Shown: positions 50,677 to 60,145, counted from the stretch's first letter. The stretch is DNA of 64,000 bases from Streptomyces sp. NK08204 (GCF_020400585.1 NZ_JAINVF010000031.1:1-64000), one strand, 5' to 3'. Translations and numbers: made by a program. The notes: generated by a model not told the origin, from the letters alone.

Positions 50677-51029
50677 TCCTGTGCCCCGTTGACCCACTGA
50701 GCGACGCGTGCCGGCCACGCTCCGGGGGTGGCTCGACAGCGGGCCAGGCGCCGCTCCACCGTCCGTGGTGATACGGAGACGACCCGGGACCGCCGGCGCG
50801 ATAGAAGTCGCCCGTCTCTTGAAGCGGCCCGCCGCTGAAGTCGTCGTCGACCGCACCGTCCCCCGACTCCGACGCGCGTACCGGCCCCCGGTGAGCGAGG
50901 GACCCGGCCCGGAGTGCAGCCGCGCCGGCGCGCCCCGCAGGCACCGGAGGTGCCCGTCGGCGTCCCTGTGCGGGCCGGTCCGTCCCGGCGTCTCGTTTGT
51001 CGACCACCCAGAAACGATAGAAAGGTGAT
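50677..51029. other. Upstream region of the SpoIIE-type phosphatase gene
   Basis: No supportable gene lies in these 353 bases. AAAGGTG at about 51021 is the ribosome site for the ATG at 51030. Confidence 0.4.
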
Positions 51030-53861
51030 ATGGCTGAAGTTTCGGATCAATCCGGACAGGGTGTGGCTGGTGCGTCCAGGAGGACCCGTGGGCCCGGCCG
51101 ACTCCGCCGGAGGGTACGGGCGCCCTGGTCGCCGCGCTCGCTGCTGAGCGTGCGCAGCCTCGCCGGGCAGGTTTTCCTTCTGCAGCTGCTGGTCGTGGTG
51201 CTGCTCGTCGCCGCCGCCCTGGTGGCCCTCGTGGTGCAGGCTCGACGCGACATCATGACGGACGCCCGGACCCGGACGCTCACCGCGGCGCAGACCTTCG
51301 CCAACTCACCGGGGATCGTGGCGGCGCTGCGCAGCGCACACCCGACCGCGGTGCTGCAGCCGCACGCCGAGGCGGCGCGGAAGGCGGCGGGCGTCGACGC
51401 CATCATCGTGTACGGGCTGAACGGGATCACCCTCACCCACAGCGACCCGCACCAACTCGGGAAACACATCATCGGGCCGTACGCTCGGGCGGCGACCGGC
51501 AAGCCGTTCACGAGCACCTTCCAGGGGTCCCTGGGCCTCTCCGTGGTCTCGGCGGTCCCCGTCAGGGGCCCTGACGGGTCGGTCATCGCCATCGTCTCCG
51601 TCCCCGTCACGGTCGAGAAGGTGCAGCACAGGGTGAACCGGCAGCTGCCGCTCCTCTTCGGTGGCGCCACCACGGCCCTCGTCGTCGCCGCAGGCGGGTC
51701 GGCACTGGTGAGCCGCCGGTTGCGTCGGCAGACCCATGGCCTGGGGCCGACCGAGATCACCCGGATGTACGAGCACCACGACGCGGTCCTGCACGCCGTA
51801 CGGGAAGGGGTGCTGATCGTCGGCGGTGACGGCCGGCTGCTGCTGGCCAACGACGAGGCGCGCCGGCTGCTGGACCTGCCGGCGGACGCGGAGCGGCGGC
51901 ACAGCACCGACCTGGGGCTGGACGAGGACCTCGCCGGACTGCTGGCCTCCGACCGCCCCGCCACCGACCAGGTGTACCTGGCCGGCGACCGGCTGCTCGC
52001 GGTCAACAAGCGGCTCACCGCACCTCACGGACCGGCCGGCAGCGTGGTGACGCTCCGGGACACCACCGAGCTGCAGGCCCTCTCCGGCCGGGCGGAGGTG
52101 GCGCGCGAACGGTTGACGTCGCTCTACGACGCCGGGCTGCGGATCGGCACCACGCTCGACGTGAAACGCACGGCCGAGGAACTGGCCGAGGTGGCGGTGC
52201 CCCGGTTCGCCGACGTCGTCACCGTGGAACTGCTGGATTCGGTCCTGCGGGGCGAGGAGTCCCCCGGGGCGACCACCCAGATCACCGAGTTGCGCCGCAG
52301 CGCCGTCGTCGGTCTGGAGGCGGACCATCTCCTCCACCCCTCCGGCGAGCTGATCCGGTTCGTCCCGGACCATCCCGTCTCCACGGCGATGGCCGAGGGC
52401 CGAACGGTTCTGGTGGGGGACCTGAGCGCTTCCCACGGCTGGCGGGCCCAGCACCCCGAACGTGCCCGGCGGATCCTCGACCACGGTATCCACTCGATGC
52501 TCGTGGTTCCGCTGCGAGCCCGCGGCGTGGTCCTGGGCGCGGTGGACTTCTGGCGTGCGGAGGGCTCCCCGCCCTTCGAGGACGACGACGTGTCCTTCGC
52601 CGAGGAGTTGGCCGCCCGCGCAGCGGTGAGCATCGACAACGCCCGCCGCTACACCCGCGAACACACCATGGCCGTCACCCTCCAGCACAGCCTGCTTCCC
52701 CGCGCGCTGCCCGAGCAGTGCGCCCTCGACGTGGCCTACCGCTACCTGCCGGCCCAGGCAGGGGTCGGCGGGGACTGGTTCGACGTCATCCCGCTGTCCG
52801 GCACCCGGGTCGCGCTGGTCGTCGGCGATGTCGTCGGCCACGGTCTGCACGCCGCGGCGACCATGGGCCGGCTGCGTACCGCCGTGCACAACTTCGCCAG
52901 CCTGGACATGCCCGTGGAGGAGCTGCTGTCCCGGCTGGACGAGCTGGTGGCCCAGATCGACGCCGAGGAGGCCGCCGCCGGGGACGACGGGCAGGGCACG
53001 ATCACCGGGGCGACCTGCCAGTACGCCGTCTACGACCCCACCTCCGGGCGGCTGGCCCTCGCCACTGCCGGCCATCCGGGACCGGCGGTGGTCCGGCCCG
53101 ACGGCAGCGTCGACTTCCCCCAGCTGCCCGTCTCCCCGCCACTGGGGCTCGGCGCCGGCCTTCCTGTGGAGACCGCCGAGCTCACCGTGCCGGAGGGTTC
53201 CCGGCTGGTGCTGTACACCGACGGACTGATCGAGGACCGCACCCGGGACCTGGACGTCGGTCTGGCGGCCCTGCGCGATGCTCTGACGGGGCCCGATCGC
53301 ACGCCGGAGGCCACCTGCGCCGCGGTGATGGAGGCCATGCTGTCCGACCGGCCCAGGGACGACATCGCGCTGCTGGTGGCCCGCGCGCGCCGGCTCGGAC
53401 CGGAGCAGGTCGCCGAGTGGGACGTACCCCGTGACCCGGCGGCGGTCGCCCCGGTGCGCACCGCCTGCACCCGCAGGCTGACGGAGTGGGGTCTTGCGGA
53501 CGTCGCCTTCACCGCCGAACTCGTCGTCAGCGAACTGATCACCAACGCGATCCGCTACGGCAGCGAGCCCATCGCCGTCCGGCTGCTCCGCACAGGGACG
53601 GCCAGTGGCCCCGCGGGCACCCTCATCGTCGAGGTCTCCGACGGCAGCAGCACCTCCCCGCGGCTGCGCAGGGCGAAGGTCACCGACGAAGGAGGCCGCG
53701 GACTCTTCCTGGTCGCCCGGCTCACCGAACGCTGGGGAACCCGCTACACGACCACCGGCAAGGTCATCTGGGCCGAACAGCCCCTCCACGACGGCGCCAC
53801 GCCGGAGGCGGAAGGGCTCGACGACGTCCTGTTCGGCCAGTGGGACGACACGGCACTGTGA
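51030..53861 (+). CDS. Multidomain SpoIIE/PP2C phosphatase with sensor, PAS, GAF and HATPase domains
   Basis: The 943-residue protein has, in order: a basic N-terminus; a membrane helix (VFLLQLLVVVLLVAAALVALV, about 48-68); an extracytoplasmic Cache-like sensor (GIVAALRSAHPTAVLQPHAE, DAIIVYGLNGITLTHSDPHQ); a second helix (LLFGGATTALVVAAGGSALV); a PAS domain (VREGVLIVGGDGRLLLANDE); a GAF-like domain (IHSMLVVPLRARGVVLGAVD); a SpoIIE phosphatase (GGDWFDVIPLSGTRVALVVGDV, ATAGHPGPAVV, LVLYTDGLIE, RDDIALLVARA) with metal-binding Asp residues; and a C-terminal RsbW-like HATPase (VVSELITNAIRYG, EGGRGLFLVARL). Combining phosphatase and kinase-like anti-sigma activities in one chain suggests control of an STAS anti-anti-sigma factor and a stress sigma factor. 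Confidence 0.93.
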   Translation: MAEVSDQSGQGVAGASRRTRGPGRLRRRVRAPWSPRSLLSVRSLAGQVFLLQLLVVVLLVAAALVALVVQARRDIMTDARTRTLTAAQTFANSPGIVAALRSAHPTAVLQPHAEAARKAAGVDAIIVYGLNGITLTHSDPHQLGKHIIGPYARAATGKPFTSTFQGSLGLSVVSAVPVRGPDGSVIAIVSVPVTVEKVQHRVNRQLPLLFGGATTALVVAAGGSALVSRRLRRQTHGLGPTEITRMYEHHDAVLHAVREGVLIVGGDGRLLLANDEARRLLDLPADAERRHSTDLGLDEDLAGLLASDRPATDQVYLAGDRLLAVNKRLTAPHGPAGSVVTLRDTTELQALSGRAEVARERLTSLYDAGLRIGTTLDVKRTAEELAEVAVPRFADVVTVELLDSVLRGEESPGATTQITELRRSAVVGLEADHLLHPSGELIRFVPDHPVSTAMAEGRTVLVGDLSASHGWRAQHPERARRILDHGIHSMLVVPLRARGVVLGAVDFWRAEGSPPFEDDDVSFAEELAARAAVSIDNARRYTREHTMAVTLQHSLLPRALPEQCALDVAYRYLPAQAGVGGDWFDVIPLSGTRVALVVGDVVGHGLHAAATMGRLRTAVHNFASLDMPVEELLSRLDELVAQIDAEEAAAGDDGQGTITGATCQYAVYDPTSGRLALATAGHPGPAVVRPDGSVDFPQLPVSPPLGLGAGLPVETAELTVPEGSRLVLYTDGLIEDRTRDLDVGLAALRDALTGPDRTPEATCAAVMEAMLSDRPRDDIALLVARARRLGPEQVAEWDVPRDPAAVAPVRTACTRRLTEWGLADVAFTAELVVSELITNAIRYGSEPIAVRLLRTGTASGPAGTLIVEVSDGSSTSPRLRRAKVTDEGGRGLFLVARLTERWGTRYTTTGKVIWAEQPLHDGATPEAEGLDDVLFGQWDDTAL

Positions 53862-53914
53862 GGACCCGGCACTGTGAGGATCCGGCACTGTGAGGACCCG
53901 GCACTGTGAGGACA
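53851..53914. repeat. Four 16-bp tandem repeats spanning the phosphatase stop codon
   Basis: The unit CGGCACTGTGAGGACC occurs four times in a row, with only base 15 of copy 2 and base 16 of copy 4 differing. The first copy contains the TGA stop (53859-53861). Since 16 is not divisible by three, the extra copies are in different frames and non-coding, apparently generated by slippage at the gene's 3' end. Confidence 0.9.
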
Positions 53915-54095
53915 GGGAGCACGTCCCCTGCGCGTACGTCCCCGCGTACGGTCGCGCACTCCCCGTGCCGGCACGGGGGTGATGGGGACCGGGGCGTACG
54001 AAGGGCCCGCTCGGCCGGTGAGAGGCGCTGCTCGCGGGCCAGGCGGGGGGTATTCGCAGGGTATTCGCCAGGAGGCGGCCGGTACCCTGGCCTCG

Positions 54096-55406
54096 ATGAC
54101 CACTTCGTCGACGCAGTGGACCCGAGGAAGCCAGGAGGCACAGCCGGAAGGCCCGCCACTTCCGACCCGGTGGTGCGCCGACGGCCGGTCGGCGTGTGCG
54201 TGCGCGCAGACCCGAGCACCTCGGCCCGCGGCCCCCGGCGGCCTGCGGAACACCACGACCGCGCCACGGCGGCGCCGGGCATTCTCCCCGGCGGCCGTCT
54301 TCGGCTGCTGCGCTCTGCTGGCACTGGGCCTGAGTGCCTGCGGGAACCCATCGACCGCCAGACTCGAGAAGCCGTCGCTGGCCACCTCCGCCGAGAACGT
54401 GGGCGGCATGCGCGCGCTGATCGCCGCAGCGGAGAAGGAGGGCGCGCTCACAGCGATCGCGCTGCCGCGCGACTGGGCCGCGTACGGGGCCCTGATCGAC
54501 GGATTCGAGAAGAAGTACCGGATCAAGGTCACGGTCGAGGATCCGCATGGCCACAGCGAGGACGAGATCGACACCGTGAAGAAGAGGGGAAAGGGGCCGA
54601 CAGCCCCCGACGTCATCGACGTGGGCGATACGTTCGCGCGCAACGCGGCGGCACAGGACCTGCTCGCGCCGTACAAGGTCGCCGCCTACGGGTCGATCCC
54701 CCGTGACCAGAAGGATCCGAAGGCCCGCTGGTACAACAACTACGGGGGCTACATCTCCATCGGCTGCGACGCCAACCGGGTGAAGATCTGTCCGGAGACC
54801 TTCGCCGATCTGCTGAAGCCCGCCTACCAGGGCAAGGTGGCGCTGGAAGGCGACCCGCCCCGCTCGGCCACGGCCTTCGCGAGCGTCTACGCTGCGGCGC
54901 TGGCGAACCACGGGTCGTTCGATGACATCCAGCCCGGTCTCGACTTCTTCGCCGAGCTGGAAAAGATCGGCAACTTCAACCCCCTGCACTCCAGCGCGGC
55001 AACGGTCGAGGACGGCCGGACGCCCGTCAGCATCAACTGGGACTACATCAACCTCCACTACGCCGACCAGCTCCGCGACAGGGGCGTGAACTGGCAGGTC
55101 GTGATTCCCTTCGACGGCAGCTTCGCCCAGTACTCCGCGCTGGCCGTCAACAAGAACGCCCCGCACCCGGCGGCTGCCCGCCTGTGGCAGGAGTACCTCT
55201 TCAGCCCGGAGGGCCAGAACCTCCGGCTGGCCGGCTACGCCCGTCCCGTGCTCATGGAGGTCATGAGGCGGGACGGCACCCTCGACAAGGCCGCAGCCGC
55301 ACGACTGCCGACGGTCGAGGGGACACCACGGTTCCCGACGGACACGCAACTGGAGAAGGCGAGGAAGACGGTCACCCAGGGCTGGGCGAAGGCCGTCCAC
55401 GGCTGA
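54096..55406 (+). CDS. Extracellular solute-binding lipoprotein (ABC transporter)
   Basis: The 436-residue reading has a lipoprotein signal late in the chain: RRRRAFSPAAVFG then CCALLALGLSACGNPS, with LSAC as lipobox. The mature protein is a two-lobed periplasmic-type binding protein: MRALIAAAEKEGALTAIALP, FEKKYRIKVTVEDPHGHSED, APDVIDVGDTFARNAA, YQGKVALEGDPP, PVSINWDYINLHYADQ and YLFSPEGQNLRLAGYARP. The pattern matches the family that binds iron, spermidine or phosphonates. The start is uncertain: ATG 54096 leaves a roughly 65-residue n-region, so a later start may be real. No permease or ATPase gene is next to it here. Confidence 0.8.
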   Translation: MTTSSTQWTRGSQEAQPEGPPLPTRWCADGRSACACAQTRAPRPAAPGGLRNTTTAPRRRRAFSPAAVFGCCALLALGLSACGNPSTARLEKPSLATSAENVGGMRALIAAAEKEGALTAIALPRDWAAYGALIDGFEKKYRIKVTVEDPHGHSEDEIDTVKKRGKGPTAPDVIDVGDTFARNAAAQDLLAPYKVAAYGSIPRDQKDPKARWYNNYGGYISIGCDANRVKICPETFADLLKPAYQGKVALEGDPPRSATAFASVYAAALANHGSFDDIQPGLDFFAELEKIGNFNPLHSSAATVEDGRTPVSINWDYINLHYADQLRDRGVNWQVVIPFDGSFAQYSALAVNKNAPHPAAARLWQEYLFSPEGQNLRLAGYARPVLMEVMRRDGTLDKAAAARLPTVEGTPRFPTDTQLEKARKTVTQGWAKAVHG

Positions 55407-55478
55407 CCGGGACGGGCCACGGGGCACGCGTTCCCCGTCGCCCGTCGCCCGTCGCCCGTCGGGTTCCCCCCAGTCGTC

Positions 55479-55517
55479 GGGCGTGGGCCCCTGCAGCGCC
55501 GGAAGGGGCCCACGCCC
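55479..55517. terminator. Bidirectional terminator, 14-bp perfect stem
   Basis: GGGCGTGGGCCCCT and AGGGGCCCACGCCC enclose an 11-base loop between the stops of the binding protein (55406, plus) and the roadblock gene (55529, minus). Just before it GTCGCCC is repeated in tandem at 55437-55459. Confidence 0.8.
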
Positions 55518-55528
55518 TGGGTGCGTGC

Positions 55529-55957
55529 TCAGAGGCTGTGGTTCTGCACCACCCGCCTGGCCTGGGCGAACAGCATGCCCACGTTCACGGACTTGCGGCA
55601 GACGACGACGGCCACGACGTCCTGCTGCTCGTTCATACGGATGAACAGGTGGGTGAGGTTCTCGCTGTTGACCAGGATCTCCTGGAAGAAGTGCTGGTCG
55701 TTGGCGACGCCCCGGCGCTCCTTGAACACGTCCTCGATCATCACGACCGTGCGGCCCTGGAACAGGTCGAGGGTGGCGCCCGCCAGCAGGTCGAGGACCT
55801 CGGGCGGGTGGTTGTCGACGGTCTCGTACGACAACAGCATCCCGGTCGCCATGTCGACCACGCCCGAGGCGACGCAGTCGGGCGCCTCGGTGCGCAGGGT
55901 CTTGACCAGGCTCATCACCTGGTCGGAGAAACCGGATGTCATGTGTTTGGCCGGCAC
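55529..55957 (-). CDS. Roadblock/LC7-like protein (second)
   Basis: The 142-residue protein matches the size and pattern of a roadblock-fold protein: VMSLVKTLRTEAPDCVASGVV, MATGMLLSYETV, ENLTHLFIRMNEQQDVVAVVVCR. These proteins dimerise and regulate small Ras-like GTPases or membrane signalling in Streptomyces (conservons). It starts at GTG 55957, only 4 bases after the previous stop, or at an ATG 15 bases further in. The operon order is PATAN-like protein, roadblock, roadblock; no GTPase gene is adjacent. Confidence 0.7.
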   Translation of the reverse strand: MPAKHMTSGFSDQVMSLVKTLRTEAPDCVASGVVDMATGMLLSYETVDNHPPEVLDLLAGATLDLFQGRTVVMIEDVFKERRGVANDQHFFQEILVNSENLTHLFIRMNEQQDVVAVVVCRKSVNVGMLFAQARRVVQNHSL

Positions 55958-55961
55958 CGGC

Positions 55962-56375
55962 TCACACCACCCCGGTCTTCGGTGCGGAGGCGACCGACGC
56001 CTTCGCGGGCACGGTCAGGATCGAGTCGATACGGGTGAGAGTGGGCCGTGCCTCCTCGTGGAGCCGGTTCATGTCGATGCCCTCGTCACCCAGGACCACC
56101 ATCAACGCGGTCTCCCCCACCGCGTAGAAGGCGGCGCAGCCGTGGCTGCCGTACGCCACCGTCTGGCGCAGAGTGCCGCGTCCGGTCACCTCGGCCGTGC
56201 GGCGGGCCAGACCCAGCCCCGCGGCGGCGATCGCGGCAAGGCCCTCCGGGTCGATCGAGTCCGCGGTGTCCGCGGCGATGAGCAGTCCGTCGGCGGCCAC
56301 CACCGCCGTGTCCGTGATGCCGGTGACCTGTTCGCGCAGACCGCGCATTTCCATGGCCAAGGCCTTGTGATCCAT
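55962..56375 (-). CDS. Roadblock/LC7-domain protein (first)
   Basis: The 137-residue protein starts at ATG 56375 after CAGGGAG. It is a clear roadblock domain: MRGLREQVTGITDTAVVAAD, GLLIAADTADSIDPEGLAAI, GLGLARRTAEVTGRGTL, HGCAAFYAVGETALMVVLGD. It forms the second gene of the minus-strand set and nearly abuts the next roadblock gene. Pairing of two such proteins suggests a heterodimer acting on a partner encoded elsewhere. Confidence 0.85.
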   Translation of the reverse strand: MDHKALAMEMRGLREQVTGITDTAVVAADGLLIAADTADSIDPEGLAAIAAAGLGLARRTAEVTGRGTLRQTVAYGSHGCAAFYAVGETALMVVLGDEGIDMNRLHEEARPTLTRIDSILTVPAKASVASAPKTGVV

Positions 56376-56414
56376 TGCTGAACTCCCTGACGTTCTCATG
56401 GTTCGCCGCACGGG

Positions 56415-57392
56415 TCAGGTGCCGGCATCCGGGGACCAGATCCGGTGACGCAGGCGGAAGAACCCTTTCCAGCCCGCCTCGCGCTCAGCGGAGGCGAGAG
56501 ACTCGGTGATGCCACTGGTCCCGGGCTCACGCCGGGGCAACTCGCGCGGTGGTTGCGGTGGTTGCGGTGGTCTGGTCGGCACGGCTTCTTCCGGCCGTAC
56601 GACCTGCCCGATGGCCCTGCGCGGGCGTACCGGGCACAGCATGCCCGTCGGTGGTGTCCGCACCGGGATCGCAAGGGCGGCCGTGGTGCTGTCCAGGCAG
56701 GTCAGGAGGCCGTCAGCGAGCATGCGGGCGAGTTCGACGGTGGTGGGGTAGACGCTGCGGCCGGTGAGGAAGGCCAGGTCGCGGGCGGTACGGCGGCCGT
56801 TGGCGCGGGTGAGCAACTCCCGCCGAACCGGCGGAAGTCGCTCGTCGTCCGGGTCGGTTCCCGGCGCGGGGACGGGGCGTTCGCGGTCGGGCAGGACCGG
56901 GCAGGGCAGGGCGGCGAGGGCGGTGAGCTTGCGGGTCGCTTCCTGCAGCAGCCGCAGGGGCGCCTCACCGACGGCGACCGCCGTGGGCGGGAGCGACCAC
57001 TCGGTGAGCGGCTCGACACGCTCCACCCGGCCCGCGACGACCGCGAAGACGGCGTCCTGCAGTGCCATCATGCGCACGACCCTGAGCTGGGCGGCCCCCG
57101 CGTACCCGTGGGCGACGAGCCCCTCCTCCGGCCAGCGTCCGGCACCGGGCTCGCCCAGCAGTACGTCCCACTGCTCGGCGCTGACCCGCCCCGAGCGCAG
57201 CAGGAGCGCCTCGGGCCCGGGGGCGCCGGGGCTCTCGACGGCGACCACGTGTCCGTTCCGCAGGTGGAAGCAGCCGCCCGGCCGACCGGACACTCGCACA
57301 GCCCCGGTGACCGCGTTCCGTCCGCACTCCGTGAGGGTCTGCGACAGCAGCGCGTATCCGGCACGGTCGAGGGCGATCCGAGAATCCGACAT
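56415..57392 (-). CDS. PATAN/DUF4388-like protein
   Basis: The 325-residue protein starts at ATG 57392 after AAGGGG. The N-terminus (TGAVRVSGRPGGCFHLRNGH then VVAVESPGAPGPEALLLRSG) has the pattern of DUF4388/PATAN modules found with two-component and GTPase signalling. A middle segment (RRELLTRANGRRTARDLAFL) resembles a winged-helix or helical signalling part. The C-terminal third is Pro-rich and disordered (PTRPPQPPQPPRELPRREP). It precedes two roadblock genes by 40 bases and is probably co-transcribed. Confidence 0.6.
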   Translation of the reverse strand: MSDSRIALDRAGYALLSQTLTECGRNAVTGAVRVSGRPGGCFHLRNGHVVAVESPGAPGPEALLLRSGRVSAEQWDVLLGEPGAGRWPEEGLVAHGYAGAAQLRVVRMMALQDAVFAVVAGRVERVEPLTEWSLPPTAVAVGEAPLRLLQEATRKLTALAALPCPVLPDRERPVPAPGTDPDDERLPPVRRELLTRANGRRTARDLAFLTGRSVYPTTVELARMLADGLLTCLDSTTAALAIPVRTPPTGMLCPVRPRRAIGQVVRPEEAVPTRPPQPPQPPRELPRREPGTSGITESLASAEREAGWKGFFRLRHRIWSPDAGT

Positions 57393-57556
57393 CACACCCC
57401 TTGACCTGTCGCACACACGCCTGACGCGTCACTCCGAGGGGTGTATGTCTAGCAGTCGTGGAATGTGTTCCGGCCGGGATCGCGTTCGTTGTCCCCAGGT
57501 GACGGAAGTTGAAGCATTTCGCCGTTCAACGCCCGTTCCCCAGTGCGCAGTTGATC

Positions 57557-57592
57557 GATTCGGGCGCGCTTGCTGTCCTGCGCGCCCGAATC
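57557..57592 (-). terminator. Strong hairpin downstream of the MFS gene
   Basis: GATTCGGGCGCGC and GCGCGCCCGAATC form a 13-bp perfect stem with a 10-base loop, 12 bases beyond the MFS stop at 57605 (minus strand). Confidence 0.8.
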
Positions 57593-57604
57593 CCGGGGCG
57601 CGGA

Positions 57605-58873
57605 TCAGCCGGACGCCTCCCCGAGGGCGGGTTGCCGGCGGCGCAGGGTGACCAGCGCCGCCCAGACCACGGAGGCCAGCGGAATCGCCCCGGAGACGAT
57701 CACCTGGCCCCGGCTGGAGACCAGGCTGTTGGGGGTGCCCAGCAGATAGCCCAGGCCGATGCAGGAACGGGACAGCGCCTGGAAGCAGGCCCAGGCACTG
57801 CCGTGCACCTCCGACGGCACATGGGAGTGCACCGCGTTGCGCAGGCCCACGTTGCACACGCCGTTGCCGAACCCGCCCAGCAGGAACAGCGGGAACAGCA
57901 CCCAGGCCACCGGGATCAGCCCGGCGAACAGCAGACCCAGCGATATGCCGAGGACACCGCCCAGGATCAGCGCCGTGTGCCGGTCCGCCCAGCCCGCGCG
58001 GCCCGCGAGCAGCGCGCCCGGGATGCTGCCCAGCGCCCAGGTCGCCAGGAACAGACCGAAGACGGTGTCGTTGCCGTCCGCCACGTCCCGCAGATAGAAG
58101 ACACCGGCGACGACCTCGATGCTGGTGGCGAGCATGGCCGCCGCGAGGGCGGGCATCAGCGAGCCGACGACCGGCGCGTCACGCAGCGCCCGGTAGCCGT
58201 CCGACAGCTTCGACGCCGGCTTGCGGCCGATCACGACGTCCACGGCGCGGGGCACCGCCCGCGCCGTGCACCAGGCGAGGACGAGGAAGGAGGCGCTGTC
58301 GGCGCCGAGCAGTACGGCCGTGTTCCACACGGAGTGCAGGAAGCCCGCGAGCGCCGGCCCGATCAGACTCGCCGCCGACAGTCCCGCCGTGAGCAGGCTG
58401 TTGGCCCGGCCGGTGTGCTCCTCGCCCGCGACGGCGGGCAGCATCTTGAACCCGGCGGCCACCGATGCCACTCCGGCCAGACCCGACAGCGCGATCAGTC
58501 CCACCCGCAGGTGGAAACCGGGCAGCCCGGTGGCCGCGGCGAGGCACACGGACTGGGCCAGCAGCGACCACAGGCACACCGACCGTGCGCTGAACCGGTC
58601 CACCACCATGCCGATGACGGGCGCGGCGACGACCGTGGGCACCAACTCCGCCAGGAACACCTCGGTCACACCGAAGTCGATGCCCTTGTCCGCGGCGTCC
58701 AGCACGAGGCCGAGGGAAGCCAGGGAGTCACCGATCCGGGAGAACAGTGTGCCCGCGATCAGAATCAGAGCCGCGGTCGGGATCGCCCCCCTCCGGCGCA
58801 ACGCGGCGAACCCCGTCTTCTGCCCCTTTTGTGTGTCCAATCGAGTCCAATCCATCCACCTGCCGCGCACCAT
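57605..58873 (-). CDS. MFS transporter (DHA3-like)
   Basis: The 422-residue protein has about 12 hydrophobic helices and the loop 2-3 signature VIGMVVDRFSARSVCL (GxxxDR), plus AGRAGWADRHTALILGG in the second half. The pattern fits the drug/macrolide efflux group of major facilitators driven by proton exchange. The substrate is unknown. The start is ATG 58873 (second codon GTG) or ATG 58855; neither has a strong ribosome site. It is monocistronic, flanked by a clear terminator. Confidence 0.88.
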   Translation of the reverse strand: MVRGRWMDWTRLDTQKGQKTGFAALRRRGAIPTAALILIAGTLFSRIGDSLASLGLVLDAADKGIDFGVTEVFLAELVPTVVAAPVIGMVVDRFSARSVCLWSLLAQSVCLAAATGLPGFHLRVGLIALSGLAGVASVAAGFKMLPAVAGEEHTGRANSLLTAGLSAASLIGPALAGFLHSVWNTAVLLGADSASFLVLAWCTARAVPRAVDVVIGRKPASKLSDGYRALRDAPVVGSLMPALAAAMLATSIEVVAGVFYLRDVADGNDTVFGLFLATWALGSIPGALLAGRAGWADRHTALILGGVLGISLGLLFAGLIPVAWVLFPLFLLGGFGNGVCNVGLRNAVHSHVPSEVHGSAWACFQALSRSCIGLGYLLGTPNSLVSSRGQVIVSGAIPLASVVWAALVTLRRRQPALGEASG

Positions 58874-59490
58874 TCACGCTGCGTCCGGAACAGATTAGGC
58901 CCGTCGGCCTGGAAGTGCGAAGACGTGCGGCTACTTTCACACCGTCCTCCTTGCCCCGGCATCGCCCGGGGACTTCCGGCGACACCCTTGCTTTTCCGGC
59001 CAAAAGCCTTACTCAAGGTCGTCCGCGGGTGTGTTCTCCCAGGAAGTCCCGGAGCTTCACCGTGACTTCTCGTGCATGGGCGCTCGGCGGTGAGACGTCC
59101 TCCGGTGTGCTCCCCACCAGGGGGAACGTACGATGCTTTTCGGCCAATTCAAGGGATGGTGACGGCCGGTCGGTTCCTCCGTGACGATCCCGTGCATTGC
59201 GTGCGGCGGCGGCACCCGAGTTGTGGATTTCCTATGCATGAATGTCCGGAAAATGCCGAGTCGGTTCGTCGGCGGGCCCCGCCCGACGTGTCGGAGAAAA
59301 GGGGCGGAACGGAATCGTCGGTAAGTTCCCCCGCGCCGACGGCATTCAGTGGACGAAGTGCCCGGGAAGAGAAAAGGAAGATTCCGGCGACGGGGCGCAG
59401 GGGCCGACAGGGCCCGGCCCGGGGGCGCCGCTCGCCGGAACCTGACAACGGTCGCCCCCGCACCATCCCGCCGTGGGAGGATTCCCCACG
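58874..59490. other. Intergenic region upstream of the MFS and membrane-protein genes
   Basis: I see no supportable gene in these 617 bases. An open plus-strand frame over most of it is Arg/Pro/Ser-rich and without a ribosome site. GGAGG at 59475 serves the ATG at 59491. Confidence 0.4.
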
Positions 59491-60105
59491 ATGAGTGCGT
59501 CGGCGGCGACAAGAGGGCTGCGCGCCGCGGTGTTCGCCGCGATGTGCGTGCTGTTGGCCGTCGCCGGGCACGGGCTGGGCACGGATGTCGTGCCGCCGTG
59601 GTGGGCCTGCGGCGCCGGATGGCTCGCGGTGTTCGGGTTCGGCTGGGCCCTGGGCGGGCGGGAGCGGTCCCTGCCGGGGATCGGCGGGGCGATGCTCGGC
59701 GTTCAGGCGGCCCTGCACCTCGCCTTCGACGCCGTCGTCCGTCCGTCCGTCCCCGCCGCCACGGCGCGCACGGCGTCCCCACCCGACCGCGGTATCGACA
59801 CCGCGCACGCCACGGCCGGTCCGACCGGTGCGAGCGCCCATCTGCATGCGCTGCCCGCCCACCTCCTCGCCGCCCTCGTCGCCGCCTGGTGGCTGCGGCG
59901 GGGCGAGGCCGCACTGTGGTCGCTGTTGCGCCGCACCGCCGCCCTCGTACCCGGCCTGTTCGCCTGGTGGCGCTGCGCTCCGCTGCCCACACCCGCCGGA
60001 CGTGCCCTGCGAGCCATGGCCGGCCCCGGGCGGGCCCTCCGGCCCGCGCTGCGGCACGCGGTCAGCCGCCGTGGACCTCCGACCCCGCTTCCGTACCCGA
60101 TCTGA
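59491..60105 (+). CDS. Polytopic membrane protein next to YcnI
   Basis: The 204-residue protein starts at ATG 59491 after GGAGG. About four to five hydrophobic helices are visible (AAVFAAMCVLLAVAG, GAGWLAVFGFGWALGG, MLGVQAALHLAFDAVV, AHLLAALVAAWWL, LLRRTAALVPGLFAWW) and a loop HATAGPTGASAHLHALPAH rich in His. His-rich segments and position 40 bases upstream of a YcnI-type gene suggest a copper-handling partner. No transporter family is recognised. Confidence 0.65.
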   Translation: MSASAATRGLRAAVFAAMCVLLAVAGHGLGTDVVPPWWACGAGWLAVFGFGWALGGRERSLPGIGGAMLGVQAALHLAFDAVVRPSVPAATARTASPPDRGIDTAHATAGPTGASAHLHALPAHLLAALVAAWWLRRGEAALWSLLRRTAALVPGLFAWWRCAPLPTPAGRALRAMAGPGRALRPALRHAVSRRGPPTPLPYPI

Positions 60106-60145
60106 CCTGCCGACAACCTTCAGTCGTACGGAGTTCAACTCACCC

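Noticed and set aside
53851..53914. CRISPR array
   Set aside because: Four contiguous 16-bp units with no spacers.
51306..55427. 1373-codon minus-strand frame opposite the phosphatase and binding-protein genes
   Set aside because: Spans two clear genes and their intergenic repeat; low-complexity composition typical of GC-rich antisense.
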